Below, piece by piece: positions 27,394 through 38,900 of a stretch of DNA of 64,000 bases. Position numbers and translations under genes: made by a program. The notes beneath the pieces were generated by a model that was given only the letters and a program-made list of their open reading frames with translations, made no database searches and was not told the DNA's origin. Numbering within the stretch: position 1 is the stretch's first letter; each line of letters starts with the position of its first letter. Origin of the DNA: Ananas comosus (Eukaryota; Streptophyta; Magnoliopsida; Poales; Bromeliaceae); assembly GCF_001540865.1 (NCBI RefSeq), contig NC_033633.1, forward strand, positions 1,965,387-2,029,386, in the 5' to 3' direction.

Positions 27394-28869
27394 ATGGCGA
27401 CTCCTACCCCCCACCTCCTCCTCCGCCGCTCCTCCGCCCCCTTCCACCTCGCCCAAGCCCACGCTGCGCTCCTCAAAGCCGGACTCGCCCACCGCCGACG
27501 CTTCCTCTCCAAGCTCGTCTCCCTCCTCGCGCTCTCCCCGCACGGGAGCCTCCCCCACGCGCGCGACCTCTTCGACTCCGCCCCGCCCCGGCTCCAGTCC
27601 CCGCCGCTCTTCGCCGCGCTCATCCGCGCCTACGCCTGCGGCCGCGCCTTCGCCGAGTCCCCGCTCCCCGATTTCCCCCGTAAGGGCGCCGAGCTCCATT
27701 GCCGCGTCGTCCATCTAGGGTTTGCGTATGACCCATTTGTTCAGAACTCCTTAATCTTCATGTACTCGAAATGCAGTAACCTCCACGACGCGCGGAAGGT
27801 GTTCGGCGAAATGGCCGAGAAAACCCTGGTCTCGTGGAACGCCATGATCGCCGCGTACGACCGAAGCGGCGACCGGGCGGCAGCGGAGCGGCTCTTCCGG
27901 GAAATGCCTGAGAGGAATGTGACGTCGTGGAACAGCATGATAGCCCGGCATGTGCGAGCAGGGGACACGCGTGCCGCGCAGATGTTGTTCGACGAAATGC
28001 CTGAAAGGGACGCAATCTCGTGGAACTCCATGATCGCGGTGTATATTCGCGCTAAGAATCACAAGCGAGCTCTAGAGCTTTTTCGCCAAATGCAAGCTAA
28101 TAATATCAAGCCTACGGAGCTTACGCTTGTTTCAGTTCTTGGGGCTTGTGCCGAGACCGGTGGGTTAGAGATAGGGAAGGAGATTCATAATTATTTAGAA
28201 AATAACCACATTACAATTGATGGGTATGTGGGTAATGCTTTGATTGACATGTACTCAAAGTGTGGTAGCTTGAAGCTCGCAAGAAAGGTGTTTGATGAGA
28301 TGCCTATGAAGCATGTTACTTGCTGGAATTCAATGATCACAGGTTTGGCGGTTCACGGCCATTGCGAAGAGGCATTTGACCTTTTCGCCTCCATGGTGAG
28401 GGAGCTGAATGGTGTCGCGGAACCAAACCGTGTCACATTTCTTGCGGTTTTAATTGCCTGTACCCACAAGGGTTTGGTGAAGGAGGGGCAAATTTATTTC
28501 GATCGAATGGTTAATGAGTATAAGATAGAGCCTGATATAAAGCACTATGGTTGCATGGTTGATTTGCTAAGCCGATGTGGTATGGTTGAAGAAGCTTATC
28601 AGATGATTAAGGAGATGCCCGTCAAGGCCAATTCGGTGATGTGGAAAACCGTGTTGGCAGCTTGTCGAGTACATGGGAATGTGGAGTTGGGAGAGAAAGC
28701 ATTTAAGGAGCTTCTTGAAATGGATTCCATGGGAGATGATGTAGTTACGATGTCGAACATATATGCAGAAACTGGCAGATGGGGTGATGTCAAGCGTTTG
28801 AGAAGTAGGGTGACAGGTTGTAACATTTGGAAGCAAGCGGCTTGTAGTCAGATCGAGCTGTTGCATTGA
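27394..28869 (+). CDS. PLS-class pentatricopeptide repeat protein, E type (491 aa)
   Basis: Intronless PPR protein, expected to bind organellar RNA sequence-specifically in mitochondria or plastids. Repeats are visible throughout: FVQNSLIFMYSKCSNLHDAR (~115), KTLVSWNAMIAAYDRSGDRA, RNVTSWNSMIARHVRAGDTR, RDAISWNSMIAVYIRAKNHK, GYVGNALIDMYSKCGSLKLA, KHVTCWNSMITGL, then IKHYGCMVDLLSRCGMVEEA and the E region from ~410 (VMWKTVLAACRVHGNVELGE). There is no DYW deaminase domain, so it is E-class. The 5' quarter is strongly GC-rich, a monocot trait. At ~89-96 the expected first L repeat is shortened: AYACGRAFAESP runs into PRKGAELHCRVV where about 28 more residues are usual. The closest Arabidopsis style is At3g29230/At5g15300-like, but orthology is not claimed. 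Confidence 0.92.
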   Translation: MATPTPHLLLRRSSAPFHLAQAHAALLKAGLAHRRRFLSKLVSLLALSPHGSLPHARDLFDSAPPRLQSPPLFAALIRAYACGRAFAESPLPDFPRKGAELHCRVVHLGFAYDPFVQNSLIFMYSKCSNLHDARKVFGEMAEKTLVSWNAMIAAYDRSGDRAAAERLFREMPERNVTSWNSMIARHVRAGDTRAAQMLFDEMPERDAISWNSMIAVYIRAKNHKRALELFRQMQANNIKPTELTLVSVLGACAETGGLEIGKEIHNYLENNHITIDGYVGNALIDMYSKCGSLKLARKVFDEMPMKHVTCWNSMITGLAVHGHCEEAFDLFASMVRELNGVAEPNRVTFLAVLIACTHKGLVKEGQIYFDRMVNEYKIEPDIKHYGCMVDLLSRCGMVEEAYQMIKEMPVKANSVMWKTVLAACRVHGNVELGEKAFKELLEMDSMGDDVVTMSNIYAETGRWGDVKRLRSRVTGCNIWKQAACSQIELLH

Positions 28870-28889
28870 AGTGGGCCACTCTTAAGGTT

Positions 28890-29430
28890 GTTTTTCTCTG
28901 CTGGAGCTTCTGTAAAAGTGTCGTTTGAGTAGAATTGCACGAAGAAGTCATTATAATTTCATTAATCTCTTTTAATTGCTTCTTGCTGCAGCTAGAAGCA
29001 AAATCTTCAAATATAAGCTTATGTGTTCTGAGACTAGAAGCTTGTTTCTGCTTCTTACCACGGCTAGGAGCTCTGGGTCATTAGTTTGGTCAACACCTAG
29101 CTTCTGCTTCATGAATGAAGCTGTATAGTTGCACGAGTCAACCACTCCATGGTACAGAAGACAGTTATGTAGTTCATTGGTTCAAGAAACGACTATACAG
29201 AAGACTTTTTATAAGCATTTACGAGCATATCCTCCCTTGGTGAATCTAACTCAGGAACCAATGTTGAGTACTTACGCTTCACGATACAGGTTGATGCAGA
29301 TCTCTGCTTTTGCGGAATGGTTTTTTCAGCTTTTGCTATTTTCTCCAGCTTAACGGCTCTTAAGTGCTGAAGATGATTTTGTGGACTAGAGCTGCGAAAG
29401 GCGCTTTTCATTGGAGCTTGTTAAATCAAT
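28890..29430. mobile_element. Possible family-3 (GCTTCTG-rich) MITE in the PPR 3' flank
   Basis: Repeated GGAGCTTCTGTAAAAGTG, GCTAGAAGCAAAA, AGAAGCTTGTTTCTGCTTCT and CACCTAGCTTCTGCTTC, similar to the element at 34575 in the MACPF gene. Boundaries uncertain; it may form part of the PPR 3' untranslated region. Confidence 0.45.
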
Positions 29431-29439
29431 GTATATAAC

Positions 29440-31370
29440 TGATCTGTTTTTGCCAAATAGTTGGCTTCTTCAATTGTATGGAGAAAGATAGATCTATAGA
29501 CGCAATATTTGGCTTAGTTCCTCTGATATGAATCAGTAGATACCATCACTGCTTGCATTGCTTGCTGTAAACTTCCATTCCAGTGGGAACTAAAGGATGT
29601 GATGCTGCTGCTTCTGTAGAATACTATTGTTTGTGATTCTATTGTTTTATTCGTATCTTTTCTGCGCAAATACTAAGAAGATATTATAATTGAAGAGCGT
29701 GAAAACAAAGTCAAGGAGCATTTTGCCATTTTCCTTGTGTATGAACTTTTGACATTTTCTCAGAATGTACCCTAGAATATGTTCCCCCACTTGGTTAAGT
29801 CATACACAATGCGACTTTGACCTAGTTTACCCATCCCAAGCCCTTTTCCTTTTGTTTATTAATTATCAAATTCATGATGTTATATTTATATTTATGGGCA
29901 ACTTAAAACAAAGAGGGATGAGTTTTATATTTGTCCCTAAATTTTTTTGGGTAATTTCAGAAAAAAAAATGTTTTCAACTTTTCTATCTGTTCATGTTAA
30001 GTCTCTGTGTTTTCACATTTTTCTTTTGAAAAGTCCCCAGGGAATAATGGAATATCTTTCATCAAAAATCCAAACTGTATTGTATCGCAACTTGTACGGT
30101 TTTGACTTTTAAATTTGATAAATATGCATATAAAAAAGTTTTTAAAAATAAAATATTGGTCGTATGTGATGCTCACAGTAATAATAAATCTACAAAATTA
30201 TGGACAAAAGTTAAGTTAAGATTGCTAATAAATGAAGTCCCCACATTAGAGGATGAAGGTCAACGCCGTGATTTGAGCAATTAAAAGAAAGTTTCCAATG
30301 CTTTACCGCCGATTTAAAATCAGAGGTTATCTCTTATGTTCCACCAAAAATTATAGGTGCATTTAAAACATTATAATTTTATTTATTTAATAGTGGAGCT
30401 AGGCTGCTGCTGTACTATCAGTAGTATAGAAGCTTCTGTACTACCAAGTTGTTTTTAATGATGCGGCTTCCGAATCAACGATCGTTTTTTTAGATATGAT
30501 CTACGCTGTTGAAAATATTTAGAAATCAAATTTTATTTTTTTTCGACATTATTTTACAAGTGATCAAAATATTTCAAAATTGATAATTTTAATGACTGAT
30601 GTGTTGCGTTTATAAATTTAACGGTGTAAAACAATTCAAATATGATGAAATTTTTATAGAAAATTTTCTTTACTATTTAAAGTAAGATCAGTACTTCTAA
30701 TCTTAAATTCAAATCTTTTATCATTATTTTTTATGAAATTTTTATTTTCAATCGTTTATTTTTAGACTACTCGTTTAATAGGTAAATGATGTAAAAACTT
30801 ATAAATTTTAGTTTTTTAATACGTTCAATAGCGTAGATCAAGTACAACGTAACCGATTGTCGATTTGAAATTCGCATCATCGAAAATAAATTGATAGCAT
30901 GATGGCCTCCGTACTACTGATAGTATACTGACTGAATTCGAAAGTTTAAAGGGTCTCTTGGAAATTTTCCCCAAATTACGAGCTTATCAAAAAAAAAAAA
31001 GTAAAAATTAGTGGACCAAAGTGAAATTGTAGTGAAAGTTCTAAGTGGTAATGCAATTTGACCGGTTATAGGTCGGCGAGGAAATTGGAATGGAATTTGT
31101 TTTCCCCAAAACTTGCGATGGGGGGACTTAATTCGGATCGGGTGGAATTAATTCGACCCGGAGAAAGTTGGTGGACGTTCTCACACCCAACGTTGACCAA
31201 AGCCCCCGAAAGTTGACTTTTTTTGCCTAATTAGACTTTAAAAAAAAAACGAAAATCATTTCCCTTAATATTAGGCTCGAGATTTATCGCGGGATTCGTA
31301 GCATCTCTATTCCCAAAAAACAAAAAAGAAATAAAAAATCAAATCAAATCAAATCAAATCACACTCCCAT
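29440..31370. other. Intergenic between PPR and MACPF genes
   Basis: No gene recognised; the 115-aa frame at 29765 has no family features. It holds a family-2 foldback MITE (30398-30938) and, near 31339, a (CAAAT)n run. Confidence 0.55.
30398..30938. mobile_element. Family-2 foldback MITE
   Basis: Left tip GCTGTACTATCAGTAGTATA and arm TTTTTAATGATGCGGCTTCC; right arm CATCATCGAAAATAAATTGA and tip CGTACTACTGATAGTATACT. The arms are inverted repeats of ~130 bp separated by AT-rich sequence. Confidence 0.7.
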
Positions 31371-31372
31371 CT

Positions 31373-31402
31373 CTCTTCTTCTTCTTCTTCTTCTTCTTCT
31401 TC
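31373..31402. repeat. (CTT)n microsatellite in the MACPF promoter/leader
   Basis: About nine CTT units ~500 bp before the MACPF start codon. Confidence 0.9.
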
Positions 31403-31480
31403 TCCATCTACCCCAACACACACGCCTCGGGTCAATGCGGTGCGAGGAGCGGTAGAGGAATCGAGGGCTCTTCGGCCACC

Positions 31481-31775
31481 GAATCCACGTTGGGGAAGCG
31501 ATTCCCCCGATCGCGGGGCGGAAAAGCTCGGTTTTGGTGGGAAAAAGGGGGAGGAAAAGCTCGTCTTTTTGAGCTGTCGATAGCTTCGGATCCGAGAGCG
31601 CGAAGGAGCTTTTTTGGATGAGGGATCTCCGACCCCCCGGATCTACGTACGAGAAGCGCTTCTTTCGGTTGCGGTGTGGAAAGCTCGATTGAGGTGGGGA
31701 AAAGGGGCGAAAAAGCTCGCCTTTTGAGCCTTCCCTTTGCTGGATCCGAGAAATTTGAGGTAAAAGAGCTTTTTC
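31481..31775. repeat. Imperfect duplication in the MACPF leader, offset ~159 bp
   Basis: Two similar ~135-bp blocks: GGGGAAGCGATTCCCCCGAT / GGAAAAGCTCGGTTTTGGTG / TTCGGATCCGAGAGCG and GAGAAGCGCTTCTTTCGGTT / GGAAAGCTCGATTGAGGTGG / GCTGGATCCGAGAAA. Both probably lie in transcribed leader; a possible leader intron runs from GAG|GTAAAA (~31757) to TTTAG (~31860). Confidence 0.6.
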
Positions 31776-31903
31776 ATGGGGTTTTAGGGTTTCTCGGGGG
31801 TTTCTGAGAAAACCCAGATGGGGGCGTGCCCTGATTGGCGCCTGATTCGTACTGTTTAGGGTTTCCGAACCCCTCGATTTAGGGTTTTTGTGGCGTTCAT
31901 CTG

Positions 31904-34900
31904 ATGAGGATGGAGGAGAATGCGGCGCTCCACACTATACAGAGCTCGATCCAAGCGTTGGGGAGGGGATTCGACGTCAACCACGACACGAGGCTTCTAT
32001 ATTGCAAAGGGATCGCGGGGTCTCGGCTAATTGAGGTGGATGCGCACGCTAGGGATTTGGCGGTGTTCGATGGCGTGGTTGTGCCCAATGTGTCGAGGGA
32101 TGTGAAGTGTTCTTATGATAGTGGTGGAAGAGAGGGAACTGGTGCTTGTAGTTTCTATGAGGTGTGGTATAACTGTTACTAACTAATTTCCCTTTGCTTT
32201 CTCACGTTAAATTTGGTATTTAATTTGCATTGGAGATAGTTGTGCTTTCCCTTCGAATCAGACATTTGTAGTTTATTGTGTAGTTGGTGAAAACAAATTT
32301 ATATTGTTTAATATGTGTTGTAGGAGGTTTTAATTGGTTATGGTATCTAGTGAAGGGTGTGATTGTTAGGGTGATTAGGGATTTTAGGTTCTTGAAGATC
32401 GAGAACTGCTTCTCTTGTCCTGGTTGTTGGTTCTCTCAGATTAAGCTTTTGTAGTGCTTTACATGGTTAGGTCAGAATTAACTATGGAGGTACTTGTGTA
32501 TTTTGACCTCTAAACTATGAGATCTGATCGCCCAAACTAGAGTGGAAGTCATGCACTTAGTGTATTGAGCGTTTTGCATGTATTACATATTGTTCTAGTT
32601 TGATTAGATATTATGTATTTTAGATTCATAGAGAGCTAATTAAACCTCATTTTAAGTTATAAGTATGTGTTAGATTATCTATAATCCTTGTACTCATATT
32701 AAATTGGCTATTCTACTGGAGTTTTTCTATTGAAAAATTAGTCATCAATATGTAGAAATTTCTACAAACCATGGAAATAATGCTAAAACATAATGGTTTT
32801 AAGTGTTTACCATCTCCATTGTGTGCAATATATCAATGCAAACTCATTATTTTGCTGAGTTTATGTGACGATTCGGCTTCTGTGTATCAAATCTTAGAGC
32901 TCAAATTGAAGTAGTAAATTGGAGCAAATCAAGTTTACTTACAATACAAGTGCCTGCAGAAAGGATGTAATGAAATAAATGGATTTTCAGTGGTTGATAT
33001 TTTAAAGTTGCAGATTGCTAGTAAGTAGTAAGTAAAACCTAATCATAGGAAGCTATGCTATTTGTTGCCATTGAGATGTATCGTATACAATATTGAAGTG
33101 CAAACAAACTGTAGTTAGGGCATTTGGGTGCCTCGTATGATTTATTTGACATATGGGATATTGTTTACTGGTGCTTTTATGGCAGTAATAACTTCCTTGC
33201 ATTGTCATATTACGGGGACCTGTTTGGATGTCGGAACAAATTTTATAGTGCCAAATTTTCACAATTATGGAGATTTCTTTTGTGACTGCAACCCAATAGC
33301 TTGATTTTCAATCCATTGTGAGCTTCCTTTAAAATTATATCCCTATGTGCATTCTATCATGATTCATAACAAGCTTTAATTAACAAACCTTGAGATTGAT
33401 TTTAGTTTTTCAGCTGTTAATTTACTTCTATCATTCCAAAAAGAATCCGGTTTAATGATTATGTTATTTACTGTTATAGTAACGCAGGTTTGATTATATA
33501 GGTCACCAATTCTCATTATTTTCTCATTTTTCCCTTGGTAAGCGACCGCAGATGGCAGAATATTTCAATAGAAAGGCTAATCTATCAGGGAACATCCCCC
33601 TTGGATGCTTCAATTCTGCATTTAGCTTCACAGGATTGAAGAAAACTGATGCTGCATCTACGAAGAGCCTCGCCATGGATGGGAAGTTCATCCCTTTATG
33701 TAAAGTTCAGATTATAAAGCAATCCCTAACATTGAAAGAAGAGGTGAGGCGTGCTGTGCCACTTTCATGGGACCCATCATCTTTATCAAGGTAAAGATGC
33801 AGATTTTTCTGCAAAAGTAAGCAAGTTATGTAATGGAGCACCTTGATAATTTCAACTTGTATACAGGTTTATTGAGAATTATGGCACTCATATTATTACA
33901 TCCATTACTATCGGTGGTAAGGATGTAATCTATGTCAAGCAGCACAGTTCGTCGCCTTTGTCAGCCATGGAAATTAAAAATTACGTACAAGACCTCGGAG
34001 AGCAGAGGTTCTCTGAAAGCGAGAGCCACACGAGCTCAGGTCCAATGAAAGTGAAGGATAAGGCTAGTGCTTTTGTGCTATTCTCTTGGAAGTTGCTCAC
34101 GAGCAGTATAATTAGCATATGTTGCTGTTATGTCCCTCTGACTATTTGCTGCTCATGGTTTGCCAGGCTGTGGATCCTTTCGTATTCAACAGCCAGGGAG
34201 TATATCCGCAACCTCCTAACACGCCGTATCTTACCGCAAAAGAGGCAAGTGAAACATCTTCTCTTTTATTATCTACTTTTGTGTCTTAATACTCCAATGA
34301 TTAAAGAAGTGCAAACAAGTCCTACATGCTGGTTGACATATGAGTCTAGAAATAAGGAATATAGGTTGGAGGAGGAGAATTACTTTTGTTTCTTCATTTT
34401 ACCCTCTATATTTGAAACCTTACACACAGTTTGGACTATGAAATTTCTCTTGGGGGACATTGGCAATTTGGTGATGCTTCCATTATTTAACAATGTTTAT
34501 GACTTCTTTCTTAGCTTTGGTCCCTTTTGGATACAACGCTAATGATCAGACAAGATTACTACAGATTTGTTTGTAGGCCTAGCTAGAGCAGCTGTAGAAG
34601 TGCTGTTTATGAAGAGTAGCTGCTCGAAATAGCACTAGCATCCTTTTCATTTAAATAATAAAATCTCCGCAACAGCTTATTGCTGTAGCAGAAGTGAAAA
34701 CTTCAAATTGCTGTTTCTGTATCGCTTCAGCAAAAGCACCAATTCTTTGGTTTGCCAAATACCTGGTAGCAGCTAGCTTATCTGTATCAGAAGCTAGGTG
34801 CGATGGGCATTAAGACTGATATTCAGCACGGACACTTCTATAAGCCTCACGTGTCCGTGTCGGACACGTGTCCTATGTGGACACTTTTCGAACGCCCGTT

Positions 34901-37479
34901 TAATATTTATTCATAGTGCATACAACTAAAAAAATATATACCTATTTTTATTTTACTTTTTTTTATACATATGTAATGTATGATAATAAATATTTTAGCT
35001 TTTTGATGAATACATATATATATTTTTTTTGACAATATAAATAAATTATCTATGGTGGAGAATTTTTTTCCTTAAAATATATGAACTATCAATAAAAATT
35101 TTACTAATTTTCATTCGTATGAGAAATATAACAATATTTTATCCAAATTAATATTTTATATATAATAAAATATATTATTATATTAATAATATTATATTTT
35201 ATTAGCGATGTTTATGTCGTGTCCGTGTCCTAATTGTTTGAAAGTTGCCGAGTCGCGGTGTCTAAGTCATGTCGTGCCCCGTGTCCCGTGTCAGTGTCCG
35301 TGACGCCTAGATATTCAGCCATGAGGCCAGATGATAAGATGCACTACTAAGCATGGCAGGAAGTATTTTGCAGTTAAACTATCCATTGTAAAGCCCTTCA
35401 TATCAAGTGATTAATACATTAGGACTCTGAGAATCCTAATTTACTGAATTACATGCTAGGTTTTATTCAAGTATTCTATTTCAAGGAGGAGATTTTTTTT
35501 TTAATATATTTCCTGTTTTCATGTCATTGCAAATTATGGTCTTGACGAGCAGACAGAAGCATGTGCATTGTTTTTGCCCTCCATCATTGAAACTCTGCTC
35601 GATACCTCCTGTAAACAGAAGATACCATATCCGATGATAGATTTTATGGCTTATATTATACTATCTGCTACTCGCCATTTGTATTGGTTTGATTATCAAA
35701 CAAAGTTATGGTAGGCTGAATGAGAGACTCCTGTAAAGTTTGCTGTTTTCATGTTTAGTTTGTTACGATATCTATATGAAAACAGTTGCTTAAGACGATA
35801 TCTATATGAAAACACTTGCTTAAGCCTCTCAACTAATGATGCGATTTTGAAATGTCCCTATATTCTGATGAATTTACTTATGCAGGATGTAACAGTAATT
35901 TTCAGAAGAAGGGGAGGTGACGATCTAATTCAAAGCCACACTCATTGGGCAAGAACCATCCGTTCAGCACCCGATGTTATTGATATGACCTTCTTTCCAA
36001 TCACTTCTCTACTTGAAAGGGTGCCTGGAAAGGACCATCTTATCCGTGCTATCAACCTTTACCTCGAATGTAATGTACCGCCATAGTTGATATACGCTCT
36101 AGATCAAAATCTATAACTAGACTCTGAATTGTTCTATTGGATTCTGCAGATAAGCCCCCAGTTGAGGAGCTAAGATACTTCTTAGAGTTTCAGGTTCCTA
36201 GAATATGGGCCCCAGTTCAAGATGGGCTTCGAGGACAGCGAAGAAAAGAGCCAGTGTGCCCATCTTTGCAGTTCAGCATAATGGGAAAGAAGCTATATAT
36301 CAGCCAAGAACAGGTACGCAGCATCGAGAATGGAATGTCGGCCTTGAAAACTGGCTAATACCTTTTTCTCGAAATATATTTGAGCCAGAGGTGTTTTATA
36401 AGAGACGGCTATAAAATCTCATTATGAAGATGAAATGGCGTAGACAAAGCACAAGTATCACTTCTTTTATTGTTTGTCAATCATCCGGAGGGCTGAAACG
36501 AAAGCACATGTGAATGATAATGTTGGACTATTTATTTGAAAATTTTGCGCTGTTAGTGACAGATGTCCTGTAGTATCATAATTTTCGTGTTAGAAAAAAA
36601 ATAGCAAAATTGACCTTCCTTTTCTGGACGTTTCCTATTGCACTAAAACCTTCAATATGTGCAGAATATATAATGCCGCCACTGTATTTTGCGGATTATT
36701 AATTCTGTACCACAGAATCATTATTATCTATTTTTTTTCCTTAGTAAATCTTCATTTTGCATAATTTACATGGACTCTGCGGATTCTTATTTCCACATCT
36801 AGTCTTATGCTTCTTTTATAACTAAAAAAAGTAACTTCTTCAGGTAACAGTTGGGCGAAAACCAGTCACTGGACTAAGACTCTGCTTGGAAGGCCCAAAA
36901 CAGAACCGACTATGCATACAAGTGCAGCACTTATCGACCCTACCCAAGATCTTCCAACCCTACTGGGATGCCCATGTGGCGATTGGCGCACCAAAATGGC
37001 AAGGACCCGAGGAACAAGACAGCCGATGGTTCGAGCCTGTTAAGTGGAAGAACTTCTCCCATGTCAGCACGGCTCCGGTTGAATACCACGAGTCCTTCAT
37101 CGGCAACACCTCCGGCGTATACGTAGTCACCGGGGCTCAGCTTGGAGTGTGGGATTTCGGTGCAAAGAATGTCCTTTACATGAAATTGTTATATTCTAAA
37201 GTACCTGGATGCACTATTAGGAGATCATTATGGGACCATAGCCCTACTGCTGCTGCTGCTACACCTACAATTACCTTGGACGACAAACCTGAATCTGGCG
37301 ACTCGAGCTCGAGCTCGAGTTCAGCGGATGCGGGCAGGTTGCTGAAGTTTGTGGACATGTCGGAGATGTATAAAGGGCCGGACGATATACCCGGGCACTG
37401 GTTGGTGACGGGCGGGAAGCTCGGTGTTGAGAAAGGGAAGGTTGTTTTGAGAGTTAAGTATTCTTTGTTGAACTACTGA
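31904..37479 (+). CDS. MACPF-domain protein, CAD1/NSL1-like family (7 exons)
   Basis: Plant membrane-attack-complex/perforin-domain protein. Arabidopsis members CAD1 and NSL1 negatively regulate salicylic-acid-linked cell death; this copy's role is inferred from family only. Exons by eye: 31904-32161, 33552-33790, 33867-34050, 34167-34244, 35886-36069, 36150-36313, 36844-37479; phases agree, 580 aa, the usual length. The MACPF core YGTHI is at ~171-175 within RFIENYGTHIITSITIGGKD; FRRRGGDDL and PDVIDMTFFPITSLLE follow, and the C-terminal part has APKWQGPEEQDSRWFEPVKW and WDFGAKNVLYMKLLYSKVPG, ending in GHWLVTGGKLGVEKGK. Exon 4 is followed by GCAAGT, not GT. The exon-3 end at 34050 (AAA|GTGAAG) is the least certain join. 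A serine run (seven S) lies near 531-540. A second ATG is at 31910. No signal peptide is evident. Confidence 0.92.
34575..34805. mobile_element. Possible family-3 MITE in MACPF intron 4
   Basis: GCAGCTGTAGAAGTGCTGTT on the left and TAGCAGCTAGCTTATCTG with CAGAAGCTAGG on the right, with CAGCAAAAGCACC inside. Resembles the block at 28890-29430. Confidence 0.45.
34818..35319. mobile_element. Insertion with 10-bp target duplication in MACPF intron 4
   Basis: GATATTCAGC occurs at 34818-34827 and 35310-35319 and brackets a 482-bp unit. Its ends carry ACGGACACTTCTATAAGC (left) and, inverted, CACGGACACTGACACGG about 7 bases in from the right end. The ends are GTGTCCG-rich and the middle is very AT-rich. 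A 9-10-bp duplication suggests a Mutator-like non-autonomous element; the class is unproven. Confidence 0.65.
35765..35824. repeat. 30-bp tandem duplication in MACPF intron 4
   Basis: ACGATATCTATATGAAAACA occurs at 35765 and again at 35795; the 30-base units differ at one position, about 60 bp before exon 5. Confidence 0.92.
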
Positions 37480-38316
37480 AACCAGTTTGTTTTACGGGTG
37501 TTGACGGTTGTTGTGCATTTTGCATGTATATTATGGAAAAATTTGCTTCGATTAAATTTAGTGAGTCGAAGATTTGATTTTCCCCACAAGCATTTCTCAT
37601 AGTTAGTTGATCAAGCTTCCTTTTCTGGAGTGCTCAGCAAGGCCTAGGGAAGTTGAGGTTCCTGAATAATTTATTTCCTGTAGGAGTTATGGTACAAGTA
37701 CCTCACAAGGGACATCAAAATTCAGTTCCTGACAAGTAGTTGGTTCAGCTTTTAAGTTTCCCACATGGCGCATAACAAGGACATCGATTTGGAAAAAGCT
37801 AAACCTGTCACTTTTGCTACGTGCGCAATATTGATTCATCAATTATATTTTGAAGTGCTTTTCGACTGTACTGGTGCCATTACTCTTCTGGTGAAGTATG
37901 TTGATTCAGATTCAGCGAGAGGCTACCGACACTTTAGCAGTAATCCATGGTCCTCAAAGTCCTTGCCTTAAACTGTATAATATCTCTGTGCCATAGTTTC
38001 AAACTAGGTTAATTGTTGTTCCTGTAGGTTTCACATCTTATCTTTTTAGTTTGCAGTATTTTGTTAGTGTTCTAAACCAGCTGAGAATAAGTTCTGTTAT
38101 AGTAAATTATACAGTTAGTCTCTGACCTTTTGGACGAATTAAAATTTGATTTCTGATCTCTAAGTTGAACCGATTAATTCGTGATCCTAGTCTTTCTCCA
38201 TGATTAGAGATGAACTGTAAGCTCTAATTTGTCCTGTTAGGGACCAAATTAAAGCAATTAGGCCTGATATCTAGTTATCTATGGAGGGCCCTGTTATTTT
38301 CATTCTGATGTTTTAG

Positions 38317-38517
38317 GTCTATATTTGACCCAGCAACTGCTTCCATAGAAAGTGATGCTTGGATAGAGTTTCTCAAAAAGTCCAATGTTACAGTTGGATC
38401 TACCAAACTGCTTGCTGTTAAGCTGGAAGAGCAACAGCTTAGGCATTCAAAGTTAGAGATTTTGTTTTCAAGACTCCATTTCGCCCGACAACTCGAATCT
38501 TTGTTTGCAGAACGCAT
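38317..38517 (+). pseudogene. Exon-like fragment of an unrecognised gene
   Basis: After GATGTTTTAG (acceptor-like) a plus-strand frame stays open for ~65 codons, reading FDPATASIESDAWIEFLKK, then SNVTVGSTKLLAVKLEEQQL and SKLEILFSRLHFARQLE. Composition is protein-like, with amphipathic charged stretches, unlike the flanking AT-rich DNA. I do not recognise the family. No donor or other exon was identified, so a captured or decayed fragment is likelier than a gene. Confidence 0.35.
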
Positions 38518-38524
38518 TATTTTT

Positions 38525-38900
38525 ACTTCTTATATACAAAACACATTTTACAAAATGTAACATACACCGATATGAAGTGAGGAAAAAGTTTTTATCAGGC
38601 ACATTTTTTTCACTAGCACTCATCCCTACTGTAAGATATTAATCTGGCAGCGGAAAGGAATGCGTCTAATAAAGATGCATCTGGAGATTTTGCTTTGCAA
38701 ACTCAATTCATCCGACCATTCAGAACATTATCTCTCAAATATTTTGCTTTTTGCTTCTTATATACGAAAGACATTTTGCATATCGAACAACTAAACAAAT
38801 ACCTAAGTTTTTAATCAGAATCATTGTTTTTCACAAGCATCCCGTCCTACTGCAAGATATTAATCTGGCAATAGAAAGGAATGCACTTATTAGAGAGACA
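38525..38900. repeat. Imperfect duplication, offset ~230 bp
   Basis: TCTTATATACAAAACACATTTT and CTGTAAGATATTAATCTGGC recur as TCTTATATACGAAAGACATTTT and CTGCAAGATATTAATCTGGC, followed by GAAAGGAATGC in both. Confidence 0.65.

Noticed and set aside
27118..27714. Long frames on the minus strand and in other plus frames over the PPR 5' end
   Set aside because: GC-rich coding DNA produces long antisense frames. The real frame is 27394-28869, shown by PPR repeats.
34092..34542. Continuation of the 33958 frame to 194 aa
   Set aside because: It reads through MACPF intron 3, exon 4 in the wrong frame and intron 4. The family sequence AVDPFVFNSQGVYPQPP requires the exon 4 join at 34167.
37765..37971. 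68-aa plus-strand frame after the MACPF gene
   Set aside because: No domain, no splice context and no recognised similarity; kept only as unassigned spacer.
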